In this document: positions 11,912 through 20,562 of the stretch, one piece after another
How the letters are laid out: each line of letters starts with the position of its first letter
Numbering within the stretch: position 1 is the first letter of the stretch
The notes under the pieces: model-generated
The model's database searches: none
The model's input: the letters and a program-made list of their open reading frames with translations, nothing else
Told to the model about the DNA's origin: nothing
Assembly: GCA_036268995.1 (NCBI GenBank)
Contig: DATATB010000026.1
Span: 1 to 64,000 of the forward strand
Direction: 5' to 3'
Source: DATATB01 sp036268995
GTDB taxonomy: Bacteria; Planctomycetota; Planctomycetia; Pirellulales; PNKZ01
Length of the DNA: 64,000 bases
Position numbers and translations under genes: made by a program

Positions 11912-12188
11912 CATGGCGAGCCCCAAGACGTCAGTCTGGGGAGTCCCATTTGACCGATCGGCCGGGAGCCACTGGGCCGGTTCCACTCGCAGCGGCATCT
12001 TCGCTACGGTCGGCAAAGTCACCGCCACCGGACGGTCGACAAGCTTTGCCTGAATTGAGCGTGAGGCAAACACTGCCGCCTGCGACCGCCGATGCAAAGC
12101 GTTCCGCGCATGCGGGCCGATACACAACGTGCGTGGCCAGCCGTCCGCCATCGCCACGATCGACTGAACTTGCCGGAGAATTGCCCTC
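11884..12188. other. Intergenic region before the secreted-protein gene
   Basis: A 305-bp gap. Its left part holds the second 20-bp duplication unit and a GGCGAGCCCC-family palindrome (11915-11946). The remainder has no recognisable promoter, RNA or gene. Confidence 0.4.
11915..11946. repeat. GGCGAGCCCCA...CTGGGGAGTCC palindrome, copy 1
   Basis: A 32-bp imperfect palindrome whose reverse complement recurs at 48780-48811 with three mismatches. The arms CCCCAAGAC and GTCTGGGG pair around a short loop. It is a dispersed intergenic repeat with unknown role. Confidence 0.7.
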
Positions 12189-12761
12189 ATGCGACGCAGC
12201 TTTGCCGCTATTGCCGCCGGTCTGGCCATCCTGCTTTCAGCGGGTGCTTCGAACGGTGAGGGCTGGCTTTCGACCCAATGGCACAACTGGAAAGCCGTCC
12301 ACCAGCGCAACAACGCCTGGCCGGAAGCCTTCGTGCCCATGGATCGCGCCGCGGCCCGGGCCCCGTTTGTCGGCTGCGTGGTGGCCGCTTGGCGCGTGCA
12401 GAATACGCTCTCGGATTACCACTTCGAGGACGGTAGCGGAGCCTTGAAGGAATCGGGAATGATCAAGGTGATGCGGATCGTCACCGAGGCCCCGCCCGAC
12501 TTCCGCACGGTCTTCGTGCTGCGGGCCGAAACGGCGCAGCTCACCGCCGCGCGCATTGCCAGCGTGCAGGAAGCGGCCGCCCGCTACGCCCTGCCCGGCG
12601 ATCATCCGCAGGTGGGCGAGTCGTTTGTCACGCCGCGCGGCGCGCCGGCTTATTACATTGTGGACGTCGACCGCAGCTTCCGCGAGTCGATGCCCGAGCC
12701 CCGCCTGCCGATCCGCTCGTCGTCCACGTCCAGCAGCAGTTCGACCGGCTCGGGAAGCTGA
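12189..12761 (+). CDS. Secreted protein of unknown function
   Basis: A 190-residue protein not recognised as any named family. Residues 1-23 form a Sec signal peptide (MRRSF, then a hydrophobic core ending ASNG). The mature part is a single compact domain of about 140 residues without cysteine pairs or catalytic motifs that stand out. The tail from about 175 is almost all Ser, Thr and Gly and is probably disordered. It could be periplasmic. It stands alone between the Lon-N gene and the TPR gene. Confidence 0.7.
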   Translation: MRRSFAAIAAGLAILLSAGASNGEGWLSTQWHNWKAVHQRNNAWPEAFVPMDRAAARAPFVGCVVAAWRVQNTLSDYHFEDGSGALKESGMIKVMRIVTEAPPDFRTVFVLRAETAQLTAARIASVQEAAARYALPGDHPQVGESFVTPRGAPAYYIVDVDRSFRESMPEPRLPIRSSSTSSSSSTGSGS

Positions 12762-13111
12762 CCCGTCCCCCCCGACGTGTTTCAGCCGAGTCGGCTGGCG
12801 ACTCAAACAACCCTCTTGGTCCCGTCGGTGGCTTCGCACGCCTTCCGCGCGAGACCAAGGGGGTTTTGGGGTTCTGTGCCGCGCAGATATTCCACACAAG
12901 CGTGGAAACTTTCTTGCCGGCTGCCTGCTGGCGCACATCGTCCCCGTCGTAACGCTTGAAATATCAAGCTTATGCGACACTCTCGGGACAGACGGTAAGC
13001 TTTACCGGACCGCTAAAACGATTTGGAGAACCGCGGACCCTGGAGACGATTGCTATGGTTGTGCGGCCGTAAGGCAACGCGGCCAGCCGACGTTTCCCAG
13101 GAGTCCTAGCA
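12762..13111. other. Intergenic region with a terminator-like hairpin
   Basis: A 350-bp gap. AGCCGAGTCGGCT near 12784 is a short palindrome. CCCTCTTGGTC (12811-12821) pairs imperfectly with GACCAAGGGGG (from about 12853), which is followed by TTTT. This could terminate the upstream gene. AGGAG at 13099-13103 is the ribosome-binding site of the TPR gene. Confidence 0.4.
12811..12867 (+). terminator. Possible rho-independent terminator
   Basis: Inverted arms CCCTCTTGGTC and GACCAAGGGGG enclose a loop of about 30 bases, followed by TTTT. The long loop makes this weaker than a canonical terminator. It would act on the secreted-protein gene. Confidence 0.35.
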
Positions 13112-14698
13112 GTGGTAGCACGAACGCCCAAATCGGTGATCGCCTTGGCGGTCGGCGTGCTGGCCGCCTGCCTGGGTTTGACGCCGCCGGCCTGCAATTC
13201 GGCGCTCGCACAAACCAGCAATGGCAGTAGCGTCACCGCCTGGTTCAATCGCAGCGGATCGTCTGGCGGCGCGCAAGCCACCACGCCGCCTGCCAACTCC
13301 AATAACAACGACGGGGCATTTCACAAGTTCTCGGCCAAGGTCAAAAAGGTCTTTTCCGGCAACCCTCAAAAGACCACCAGCATCCATCCCAAGCCGAAGA
13401 CCGAAGACGACGCCCTCTCGCTCACCAAGCCGGCCAAACCGCGCTCCGACTTCTATATCTCGCTGGGCCGCATCCAAGAGCGATCGAACAACCCAACCGC
13501 GGCGGTCGAACAGTACAAGCGGGCGTTGGAACTCGATCCCAACAACCTGACTGCCCTGATGGCCTTGGCCAGGCTCTACGATCGGCAGGGCCAATTCGAA
13601 GACGCCTTGAAGCAGTACAAGCAAGCGACGATCGCTTATCCCAAAGAGGCCGCCGCCTTCAACGATCAGGGACTGTGCTACGCACGGCACGAACAATATG
13701 CCGAAGCAGCCGCCTGCCTAAGCAAGGCCGTCGAGCTGCACCCCGAGCGTGCCTTGTACCGCAACAATCTGGCCACGGTGCTGATTGAAACGGGCCGGAT
13801 TGATCAGGCATTTCAGACCCTTTCGCCGGTGAACGGCGCCGCAATCGCGCATTACAACATCGGCTTCCTACTGAACGCCCGCGGACGAACGGCCCCAGCG
13901 CTCGACCAATTCAAACTTGCCGCTGCCAGCGACCCGAAACTCGCGGCCGCTACGAAGTGGGTCGATACTCTGACGACGAAGCTGGCCAGCGAACAACCTG
14001 GCGGCCCGTCTCCTGCTGACCGGCAACCCAGCCTGCCAACGGCAAACCCCGTTTCGAAGACCAACACTGCCTTGGCTGATGCGACGCCCAGCCTGCCGGC
14101 TATTAAACCGGCCGCGCCCCCGGCGGCAGCAAACCTGGCCGAGCCGCCGGCCGCAGCCAATACGGCGGTCGCTTCGGCACCGGCAGTGTCCGCAACGCCA
14201 GCCATGATCTCGCCGCAAATGGCGACACCACCGGCAACGTTCATGCCGTCGCCCAGTTCGTTGGCCGGCAACCGCGGCGCCGCCAGCAACGGCGTTGACA
14301 CCGCGGCCGGTCAGTACGCGATGAGCGTGCCGAGTTTGCCACCGGCCTCGAGCCCGGCCGAGAGAGAAGGGCCGGCCGCACCCGTGGCGCGGACTCCATC
14401 GGACTTCAATCAACCATCGCCGGTGGTGCCGTCTGCAGGACCGAAGCTGAAGGAGGCTCCGCCGGGTGAGCCGAGCATCGCGAAGTTGCGCACGGATCAA
14501 AATAGCGACGGCCAGCCGCGCGATCGCCTAGCGCCGCGCAGCCAGCCGGCGGAACTCCTCGCCGAGCGGCCCATGCGGCTGCCACCCACGCCCGACGAAA
14601 TCCAGGTTTATTCGCAGAACGTGCCGCCCGTGGACGCCAACGCCATCGTGCCTCTGCCGCCGATCGACGCCGTCCATTACCCCCCCAGCCGCTATTAA
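13112..14698 (+). CDS. Exported TPR-repeat protein with Pro/Ala-rich C-terminus
   Basis: A 528-residue protein beginning at GTG, 8 bp after AGGAG. Residues 1-35 form a signal peptide (VIALAVGVLAACLGL core). TPR units span about 110-270 (LGRIQERSNNPTAAVEQYKR, then LARLYDRQGQFEDALKQY and FNDQGLCYARHEQYAEAA). A Pro/Ala/Ser-rich, probably disordered region fills most of 290-528. It probably scaffolds protein interactions in the periplasm. No enzymatic motif is present. Neighbours do not fix a pathway. Confidence 0.82.
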   Translation: MVARTPKSVIALAVGVLAACLGLTPPACNSALAQTSNGSSVTAWFNRSGSSGGAQATTPPANSNNNDGAFHKFSAKVKKVFSGNPQKTTSIHPKPKTEDDALSLTKPAKPRSDFYISLGRIQERSNNPTAAVEQYKRALELDPNNLTALMALARLYDRQGQFEDALKQYKQATIAYPKEAAAFNDQGLCYARHEQYAEAAACLSKAVELHPERALYRNNLATVLIETGRIDQAFQTLSPVNGAAIAHYNIGFLLNARGRTAPALDQFKLAAASDPKLAAATKWVDTLTTKLASEQPGGPSPADRQPSLPTANPVSKTNTALADATPSLPAIKPAAPPAAANLAEPPAAANTAVASAPAVSATPAMISPQMATPPATFMPSPSSLAGNRGAASNGVDTAAGQYAMSVPSLPPASSPAEREGPAAPVARTPSDFNQPSPVVPSAGPKLKEAPPGEPSIAKLRTDQNSDGQPRDRLAPRSQPAELLAERPMRLPPTPDEIQVYSQNVPPVDANAIVPLPPIDAVHYPPSRY

Positions 14699-14748
14699 TG
14701 TGCTTGCGGCCGATGTGGGGTTCCCATTGAGGCGTGCCCGCCCTGAAT

Positions 14749-15558
14749 TCAATCGCGCAGCAGCACTTCGCCGCGGCCGCCGTTGAGCAAATCGCCATGA
14801 TGGATGCGGTAGCGGGTCTCGATGACCGCGTCCGATACGCTCCAGCCGAGCGTTTGCAGGTGCCGCATGTACAGCCGCATAAACTGGAACTGGCAGATGC
14901 TGCCAGGCCGAAAGCTGGGCAGTAGCGTGGCAGCCGGCCCGAGCACGGCCAACGTGCCGCGACGCATGCCGGCGGCCGCGGCAGGCCCGCAGCCGCCAAA
15001 TACCAGCAATGTTCCGGCAACCATGTCCAGGCCGGCAAACGCGCCCACGTTGCCCTGCACGGCAATCAGCCCGCGCCGCATCGTCCGCGCCGCCTGGTCA
15101 CCCGCATGGCCGCGGACCAGAATCGTGCCGCCGGTCATGCCGCGAGGGCTGCCGTGATACGCGCCGCCCAGATAGTCGCCTGCCGATTCGGCGATCTTGA
15201 TGGTGCCACCACGCATTTCGGCGCCGACCCAATCTCCGGCGGCACCTTCGACCTGGATTTCGCCGCCCGTCATCGAGGCGCCCAAGTGGTGGCCGGCCGG
15301 ACCCACGATTCGCAGCCATCCCTGCTCCAGCCCCTGGCCGATGCCATCCACGCTGGAAAAATCGCCTTCGAGCACCAGGCCGTCGTCGGCCGTTCCCGAC
15401 ACGCCAAACAACTCGGCTAGCGGCACTTGCGTGTTGCCCCACCAGATCGGCAATCTCTCGATTTCGGCGAGCGGCCGCCCGCGCATGGCCGCAGGCACGA
15501 TGCCATCCAGCTCGATCGCCATGCCCGCAGCGGCCCGATAGATCAACCGCAGCGGCAT
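14749..15558 (-). CDS. fhcC: Formylmethanofuran dehydrogenase/formyltransferase subunit C
   Basis: A 269-residue beta-helical protein of the FwdC/FhcC family, part of the complex handling formyl groups on methanofuran-type carriers in tetrahydromethanopterin-dependent C1 metabolism. The C-terminal half is an array of GXGXG-like turns (GGTIKIAESAGDYLGGAYHG, GNVGAFAGLDMVAGTL, MRRGTLAVLG). The start chosen is the ATG giving MPLRLIYRAA. The other Fhc subunits are not adjacent, which is unusual. It is divergent from mobA, whose product matures molybdenum cofactors. A glutamate-synthase-like GXGXG protein is the main alternative. Confidence 0.82.
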   Translation of the reverse strand: MPLRLIYRAAAGMAIELDGIVPAAMRGRPLAEIERLPIWWGNTQVPLAELFGVSGTADDGLVLEGDFSSVDGIGQGLEQGWLRIVGPAGHHLGASMTGGEIQVEGAAGDWVGAEMRGGTIKIAESAGDYLGGAYHGSPRGMTGGTILVRGHAGDQAARTMRRGLIAVQGNVGAFAGLDMVAGTLLVFGGCGPAAAAGMRRGTLAVLGPAATLLPSFRPGSICQFQFMRLYMRHLQTLGWSVSDAVIETRYRIHHGDLLNGGRGEVLLRD

Positions 15559-15655
15559 CGAGCGCCTCGCATGAGAGTTTCGAGCGGCAATCCACTCCGA
15601 ATCGCCAGCAAGCCAGTAGAATAGAAACGACGTTCCACCGCTACAAGGGCCGGTC

Positions 15656-16306
15656 ATGCAGTCGGACAAGCTCTCGGGCATCATCCTGTGCGGCGGCCGC
15701 AGCACGCGCATGGGCCGGCCCAAAGCGCTGCTGCCATTTGGGGCTCAGACGTTGCTGGAGCGCATGACCGGCATCCTCGGCCAGGTGTGCGGCGAGATCG
15801 TGGTTGTTGCGGCGAACGGCCAGGAATTGCCTCCGTTGCCGCCCGCCGTGCGAATAGTGTACGACCGCCAAGAATTGCGCGGACCGCTGGAGGGGCTGCG
15901 TGCGGGCCTGACCTCGCTTACTGGGGACGGCCAAAGCGCGTACTTGACCAGTTGCGATGCCGCGCTGCTGCGGCCCGCGTTGGTGCGCCAAGTTGCCGGA
16001 TTGCTGGGCCCGCACCAGGTGGCCGCACCCGTGATAGGCGGATACTTGCAGCCGCTGTCCGCCGTTTATCGACGCGATGTCTTGCCGATCGTCGAGCGGC
16101 TCTTGGCCGGCGAACGCCGGGCGCTGGTCGATCTTCTGCACAGCGTCGATACTCGAGCCATCGATCCGCAAGAATTGACTGAGGCCGATCCGACGCTTCA
16201 GTCGTTCCGCAATCTCAATACGCCCGACGACTATCTGGCCGCACTGGCCGAAGCCGGCTTCGAGCCGTCGCCCGACATCACGGCCGCCTGGCAAAAGCAC
16301 GCGTGA
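15656..16306 (+). CDS. mobA: Molybdenum cofactor guanylyltransferase MobA
   Basis: A 216-residue nucleotidyltransferase joining GMP to molybdopterin to give the guanine dinucleotide cofactor. The N-terminal signature is GIILCGGRSTRMGRPKALLP, binding GTP. A metal-binding Asp is expected in TSCDAALLRP. The lower identity of the C-terminal half is normal for the family. It overlaps the start of hrpB (GTGA). Together with moaA/moaD/moaE near 25 kb it indicates full MGD synthesis. Confidence 0.9.
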   Translation: MQSDKLSGIILCGGRSTRMGRPKALLPFGAQTLLERMTGILGQVCGEIVVVAANGQELPPLPPAVRIVYDRQELRGPLEGLRAGLTSLTGDGQSAYLTSCDAALLRPALVRQVAGLLGPHQVAAPVIGGYLQPLSAVYRRDVLPIVERLLAGERRALVDLLHSVDTRAIDPQELTEADPTLQSFRNLNTPDDYLAALAEAGFEPSPDITAAWQKHA

Positions 16307-18840
16307 AGCTCAATCCTCTTCCCATCGACGCGATCCTGCCGCAGCTCGTGCAGACGCTTGGCCATGCCGCTTGCACGGTGCTGAGGGCGCCGCCGGGAGC
16401 CGGTAAGACGACACGCGTGCCCCCCGCACTGCTCGACTCGGGCCTGGCGGGAGCCGGGCAAATCGTATTGCTCGAACCGCGTCGCGTGGCTGCCCGCTCG
16501 GCGGCTGCCCGCATCAGTTTCGAACGCGGCGCGCCGCTGGGCGCCGAAACAGGATATCGCGTCCGCTTCGAAAGCCGCGCCGGCGCCGCGACGCGCATCA
16601 TTGCCATGACCCAGGGCGTGTTCTTGCGCATGCTGCACGACGATCCTTTCCTGGAACGTGTTGGTGTCGTGATCTTCGACGAGTTTCACGAGCGGCAGCT
16701 CGATGCCGACGTGGGCCTGGCCATGGTGCGGCGCGTGCAACGCGAGTTCCGGCCGGAGCTCAAATTGGTGGTCATGTCGGCCACGCTCGACACCGCTGGG
16801 CTCTCCGACTACTTGGACCACTGCCCGGTGATCGAATCCAGCGGGCGGATGCATCCGGTGGCAGTCAGCTATTTGCCGCGCCATGTCAGTGGCCCCATTG
16901 CGCCGCTGGTGATCGAGGCCCTCGAACAGTTGCTGACCGAGACGCCGGGCGACGTGTTGGTCTTTCTACCCGGCGTGGGCGAAATCCGCCGCGCGGCCGA
17001 AGCGCTTCGCCCAATTGCGGCGCAGCACGATTTGGCCGTGATGCAGCTTTACGGTGATTTGCCGCTCGACCAGCAGCAGCGCGTACTCGTACCGCTCGCG
17101 CAGCGCAAGGTCGTGCTGGCCACCAATGTGGCCGAAACTTCGATCACGATCGACGGCGTGACCGGCGTCGTCGATTCGGGCCTGGCCCGCACGCTGCGCT
17201 TCGAGCCTGGCGTGGGCTTGAACCGCCTGGAGTTGGGCCGCATTTCGCAAGCTTCGGCCGAGCAGCGGGCCGGTCGCGCTGGTCGCACGGCGCCAGGCAC
17301 GTGCCTGCGGCTTTGGACGGCGGCCGAGCAACGCCTGCTCGCGGCGGAAGAAGTGCCCGAGATTCTCCGGGTCGACCTGGCTGCCGCCGCTTTGCAATTG
17401 GCCTGCTGGGGCGAGACGGAGTTGGCCGATTTCGGTTGGCTCCAATCGCCGCCACCGGCCAGCATCGAGCAAGCCATCGCCCTGCTCGGGCAGCTTGGAG
17501 CAGTCGTCGATCGTCGGCCGACGGAGTTGGGCCGGCTGATGGCCCGGCTGCCCGTGCATCCGCGACTCGCGCGGCTGCTGGTGGAGGGCGCCCGCTTGGG
17601 CCAACCGCGCCGCGCGGCACTGGCGGCCGCGCTACTGTCGGAGCGTGATCCTTTTCGCCGGGCGCCTGGCGGACGTCGGACGTCGCAACACCGGTCCGCT
17701 TCCGATGTCCTCGATCGCGTGACGGCCCTGGAAGACTTTGAGCGGCGGGCGGGCCCCGATTCCGATCTCGCGCCGCTCGATACCGGCGCTGCCCGGGCCA
17801 CGTTGCGAGTCCGCGATCAGCTTTTGCGGCTGCTCGAAGGCGAAGAGCCGTCACGCGATGCTCAAGCTTGCGATCCGGACGAAGCGGTCCTGCGGGCTCT
17901 GCTCGTAGCGTATCCCGACCGCGTCGCACGCCGGCGTGAGCCGGCCGGCCGCCGGGCCTTGCTGGTCGGCGGTCGCGGGGTGCGGCTGGCCGATGAAAGC
18001 GCGGTCGGCGAGGCTGATTTGTTCGTGTGCGTCGATATTGAAGAAGTCGGGCAAGGCGAGGCGCTCGTGCGGCAGGCGTCGGCGATCGAGCGCGATTGGC
18101 TGCCGGCCGATCGGGTAACCAGCGGCGTCGACGTTCAGTTCGATAGCCAGCGCGAGCGGGTCATCGGCTGGCGGCGAACGCGTTATGCCGATCTGGTGAT
18201 CAGCGAGGCGCCCACGAGCATTCCCCCGGACGTCGATCCCGGACCCATCCTGGCGGCAGCCATTCTCGACCGCTTTGGCGATGGGTGGCCGCTGAGTGAA
18301 GACGAATCCGCGTTTCTGGCTCGCGTCGAGTTGCTGCGCGGGGCCATGCCCGAGTTGGAGTTGCCTGACATTGCCAGCCGCCTGATCGCGGCCTGGCTGC
18401 CCGAGCTGTGTGCTGGCCAGGTGTCGGTTGCCGACGTTCGCAAGCAATCGCTGCTGGGCGTTTGGAAATCGCATTTCACTGCCTTGCAATTGCAGGCGAT
18501 CGATCGGCACGCGCCCGAGAGGCTGCAAGTGCCCAGCGGCAGCTTTGTCGCCCTGCGCTATGAGTTGGGCAAGCCGCCCATCCTGGCGGTGCGCATTCAG
18601 GAGGTTTTTGGCTGGCGGCAAACGCCGCGAATTGCCGGTCAGCGCGTGCGCGTGCTGTTGCACCTGTTGGCACCCAACATGCGGCCGCAACAGATCACCG
18701 ACGACCTGGAAAGCTTTTGGACCAACACGTACAGCCAGGTGCGCAAGGACCTTCGCCGCCAGTATCCGAAACACGCCTGGCCCGAAGATCCCTGGACCGC
18801 CCAGCCCGAGCATCGCCCGCGAAGCAATCGGCGGTCATGA
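16303..18840 (+). CDS. hrpB: ATP-dependent RNA helicase HrpB
   Basis: An 845-residue DEAH-type helicase of the HrpB family. Motif I is APPGAGKTT, motif II is FDEFHER, motif III is MSATLDT, and motif VI is QRAGRAGRTAPG. The C-terminal HrpB domain contains the family's YSQVRKDLRRQYPKHAWPED ending. The biological role of HrpB is poorly known. Translation starts at a GTG overlapping the mobA stop, so the two are translationally coupled. Confidence 0.93.
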   Translation: MKLNPLPIDAILPQLVQTLGHAACTVLRAPPGAGKTTRVPPALLDSGLAGAGQIVLLEPRRVAARSAAARISFERGAPLGAETGYRVRFESRAGAATRIIAMTQGVFLRMLHDDPFLERVGVVIFDEFHERQLDADVGLAMVRRVQREFRPELKLVVMSATLDTAGLSDYLDHCPVIESSGRMHPVAVSYLPRHVSGPIAPLVIEALEQLLTETPGDVLVFLPGVGEIRRAAEALRPIAAQHDLAVMQLYGDLPLDQQQRVLVPLAQRKVVLATNVAETSITIDGVTGVVDSGLARTLRFEPGVGLNRLELGRISQASAEQRAGRAGRTAPGTCLRLWTAAEQRLLAAEEVPEILRVDLAAAALQLACWGETELADFGWLQSPPPASIEQAIALLGQLGAVVDRRPTELGRLMARLPVHPRLARLLVEGARLGQPRRAALAAALLSERDPFRRAPGGRRTSQHRSASDVLDRVTALEDFERRAGPDSDLAPLDTGAARATLRVRDQLLRLLEGEEPSRDAQACDPDEAVLRALLVAYPDRVARRREPAGRRALLVGGRGVRLADESAVGEADLFVCVDIEEVGQGEALVRQASAIERDWLPADRVTSGVDVQFDSQRERVIGWRRTRYADLVISEAPTSIPPDVDPGPILAAAILDRFGDGWPLSEDESAFLARVELLRGAMPELELPDIASRLIAAWLPELCAGQVSVADVRKQSLLGVWKSHFTALQLQAIDRHAPERLQVPSGSFVALRYELGKPPILAVRIQEVFGWRQTPRIAGQRVRVLLHLLAPNMRPQQITDDLESFWTNTYSQVRKDLRRQYPKHAWPEDPWTAQPEHRPRSNRRS

Positions 18841-18959
18841 GTCGACTGGGCACGCGGATTGCACGTACATGCACTTGGTGCATGGTAAACACATACCTAC
18901 TCACTCCGGCCGATTTAAGGAGCGGCCCGCGCGGCCGTCGGTGGCCGCCAAAGATAATC

Positions 18960-19160
18960 ATGGCAGGTAAACGCAGCAGATCGTTGAACGCGACGGGAAA
19001 TGGGCCGATTCACGGAGCCGAATCGACCAACGCTCAAGACGTTAAGCGACGGATGGGAACCTTCGGCGGAGCCGGCGAACATCCCCTCGTCGGCGGCCGC
19101 ACAACCGGCATCGTGGGTCAGAAAAAACAGCGGTTCGCCACGAGCAAGCGGTCGAAATAA
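18960..19160 (+). CDS. Possible small basic protein
   Basis: A 66-residue open frame starting MAGKRSRSLNATG and ending KKQRFATSKRSK. It is rich in Gly, Lys and Arg, with the middle GTFGGAGEHPLVGGRTTGIV. It does not match a family I know. No strong ribosome-binding site precedes this ATG. An in-frame ATG at 18837 overlapping the hrpB stop (ATGA) would give 107 residues instead. The regular, low-shadow-like composition makes coding plausible, but this is weakly supported. Confidence 0.4.
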   Translation: MAGKRSRSLNATGNGPIHGAESTNAQDVKRRMGTFGGAGEHPLVGGRTTGIVGQKKQRFATSKRSK

Positions 19161-19184
19161 CGAGCGCTCGTTAGCTGGGTTGTT

Positions 19185-19595
19185 TTAATCCTCATCGAGC
19201 ATGGCTGTGCCTTTGCCGCCCAGCGCGATGGCGTGGGCGACGGCGTGCATGCGGCTATGCGCGATGGACACGAGAATTTCTTGAATTCCCTGGCTGACGA
19301 CCAGGTCGCGAAAGCCGCCGCGCAGCCGCACGGTGGGTTTGCCACGCGAATCGTTTCGCAGTTCGATGTCGCGATAGGTCAGCCCCGGCTTGGGGCGAGC
19401 CCCCAAAAGTTGCAAAACGGCCTCTTTCGCCGCCCAACGGCCTGCGAACTCCTGGGTGGCGTGCCGCCGCGTCTGGCAGAAGCGAATCTCATTCATCGTG
19501 TACACGCGATTGATGAACAGCTCGCCATGCCGCTCGATCATTTTGCCGATCCGCAGGCATTCGATGATGCCCGAGCCGATTCCCAAAATGTTCAC
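19185..19595 (-). CDS. acpS: Holo-[acyl-carrier-protein] synthase
   Basis: A 136-residue phosphopantetheinyl transferase that activates acyl carrier protein for fatty acid synthesis. The family core FAGRWAAKEA (with the metal-binding Glu) and the C-terminal VSIAHSRMHAVAHAIA are clear. The N-terminal motif, normally GxGxDIVE, reads GIGSGIIE here. The first metal-binding Asp is replaced by Gly (position 9), which is odd. Translation starts at a GTG overlapping the stop of the upstream membrane-protein gene (GTGA). Confidence 0.85.
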   Translation of the reverse strand: MNILGIGSGIIECLRIGKMIERHGELFINRVYTMNEIRFCQTRRHATQEFAGRWAAKEAVLQLLGARPKPGLTYRDIELRNDSRGKPTVRLRGGFRDLVVSQGIQEILVSIAHSRMHAVAHAIALGGKGTAMLDED

Positions 19596-20479
19596 TGGGG
19601 TTTCTCCACCGCCGTGGGATCGGCCGCCGAACTCGTATGCGCATCGGTCGAAGGCACCGGTTCATTGAGCAATTCGAGCACGCGGTGGCGAGTGTCGTCG
19701 TCCAGCCAGGCCGAGCGGTGTCCCGCCGAAGTCGTGCCGAGCATTTCCAGCCGCATCGGGCCACAGCCAGATTGACAATGCATGAGCCGATACTGATCGG
19801 GCGGCGAACTTTCGCAACCGTACAAAGCAGCCAGCGCCGTCGCCTGCTGGGCCGTGAGTTTTCCGCTGCGCACCGGGCGATACCAACTCCGGCAGCGCGG
19901 GCAATACGCTTGCCGGGCGGCGAACCAAACCAGGCCCACGGCCGCGGCCGATTGCAGGGCCGCATCCAAGGCCCAACTGGCCCACACCCAGCCGCCGTGC
20001 AATCGCAGCGTAAACCACGCGCGGCCACGGTCGGCGGTTGAGCGCAAAAATTCTTCGAAGCTGGGATGCAATTCCGGAATTGCCGCCACCATGCCGCTGA
20101 GTTGATTCCCGCTGAGCTTGGCGGTGTATCCCTCCTCGATCTTGGCTTGCGTGATGTGATACCAAACAAAATGCTGGCCAGCCGCCAGGGCCAAGCTCAA
20201 GACCAGCGTCCCGCCCAGCAGCCACGGCCGCGAAGCAAGCCCCGCCGGCCGCATGGCCAACACGCAGCCGGCGCCCAGCACCAGCCCGGTGAGCAGCGGT
20301 AGCACGATCACGGGTGCAAACCGCTCGGCCAGCAGCACGCTGGCCCAGCACCAGATGGCAGTCCACGCAGCCGCGATCACCAGCCACACGACGATTTCAA
20401 ACGGCCGCGCGCGGATGACCGGCCGGCTGGGCTCGGCACGATCTTGAGAGCACGCTTTTGCCTTGAACCAGCGAATCAT
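19592..20479 (-). CDS. Membrane protein with a zinc-ribbon-like loop, unknown function
   Basis: A 295-residue protein (ATG giving MIRWFKAKA). Three hydrophobic segments lie in the first 110 residues and a fourth near 185-205. A soluble C-terminal part contains CPRCRSWY and a later Cys pair, so it may bind a metal. The tail is Pro/Thr/Ala-rich. The stop overlaps the acpS start, indicating co-transcription, but the role is unknown. An ATG 13 codons upstream is possible. Confidence 0.7.
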   Translation of the reverse strand: MIRWFKAKACSQDRAEPSRPVIRARPFEIVVWLVIAAAWTAIWCWASVLLAERFAPVIVLPLLTGLVLGAGCVLAMRPAGLASRPWLLGGTLVLSLALAAGQHFVWYHITQAKIEEGYTAKLSGNQLSGMVAAIPELHPSFEEFLRSTADRGRAWFTLRLHGGWVWASWALDAALQSAAAVGLVWFAARQAYCPRCRSWYRPVRSGKLTAQQATALAALYGCESSPPDQYRLMHCQSGCGPMRLEMLGTTSAGHRSAWLDDDTRHRVLELLNEPVPSTDAHTSSAADPTAVEKPQ

Positions 20480-20562
20480 ACTTGGAACTTTGAAAGTGCA
20501 GGACGCGGAGGCCGGCAACGTTGGCTTCCATTCTAACGCGCGGCGCGCGGAGCCCGTCAGGC

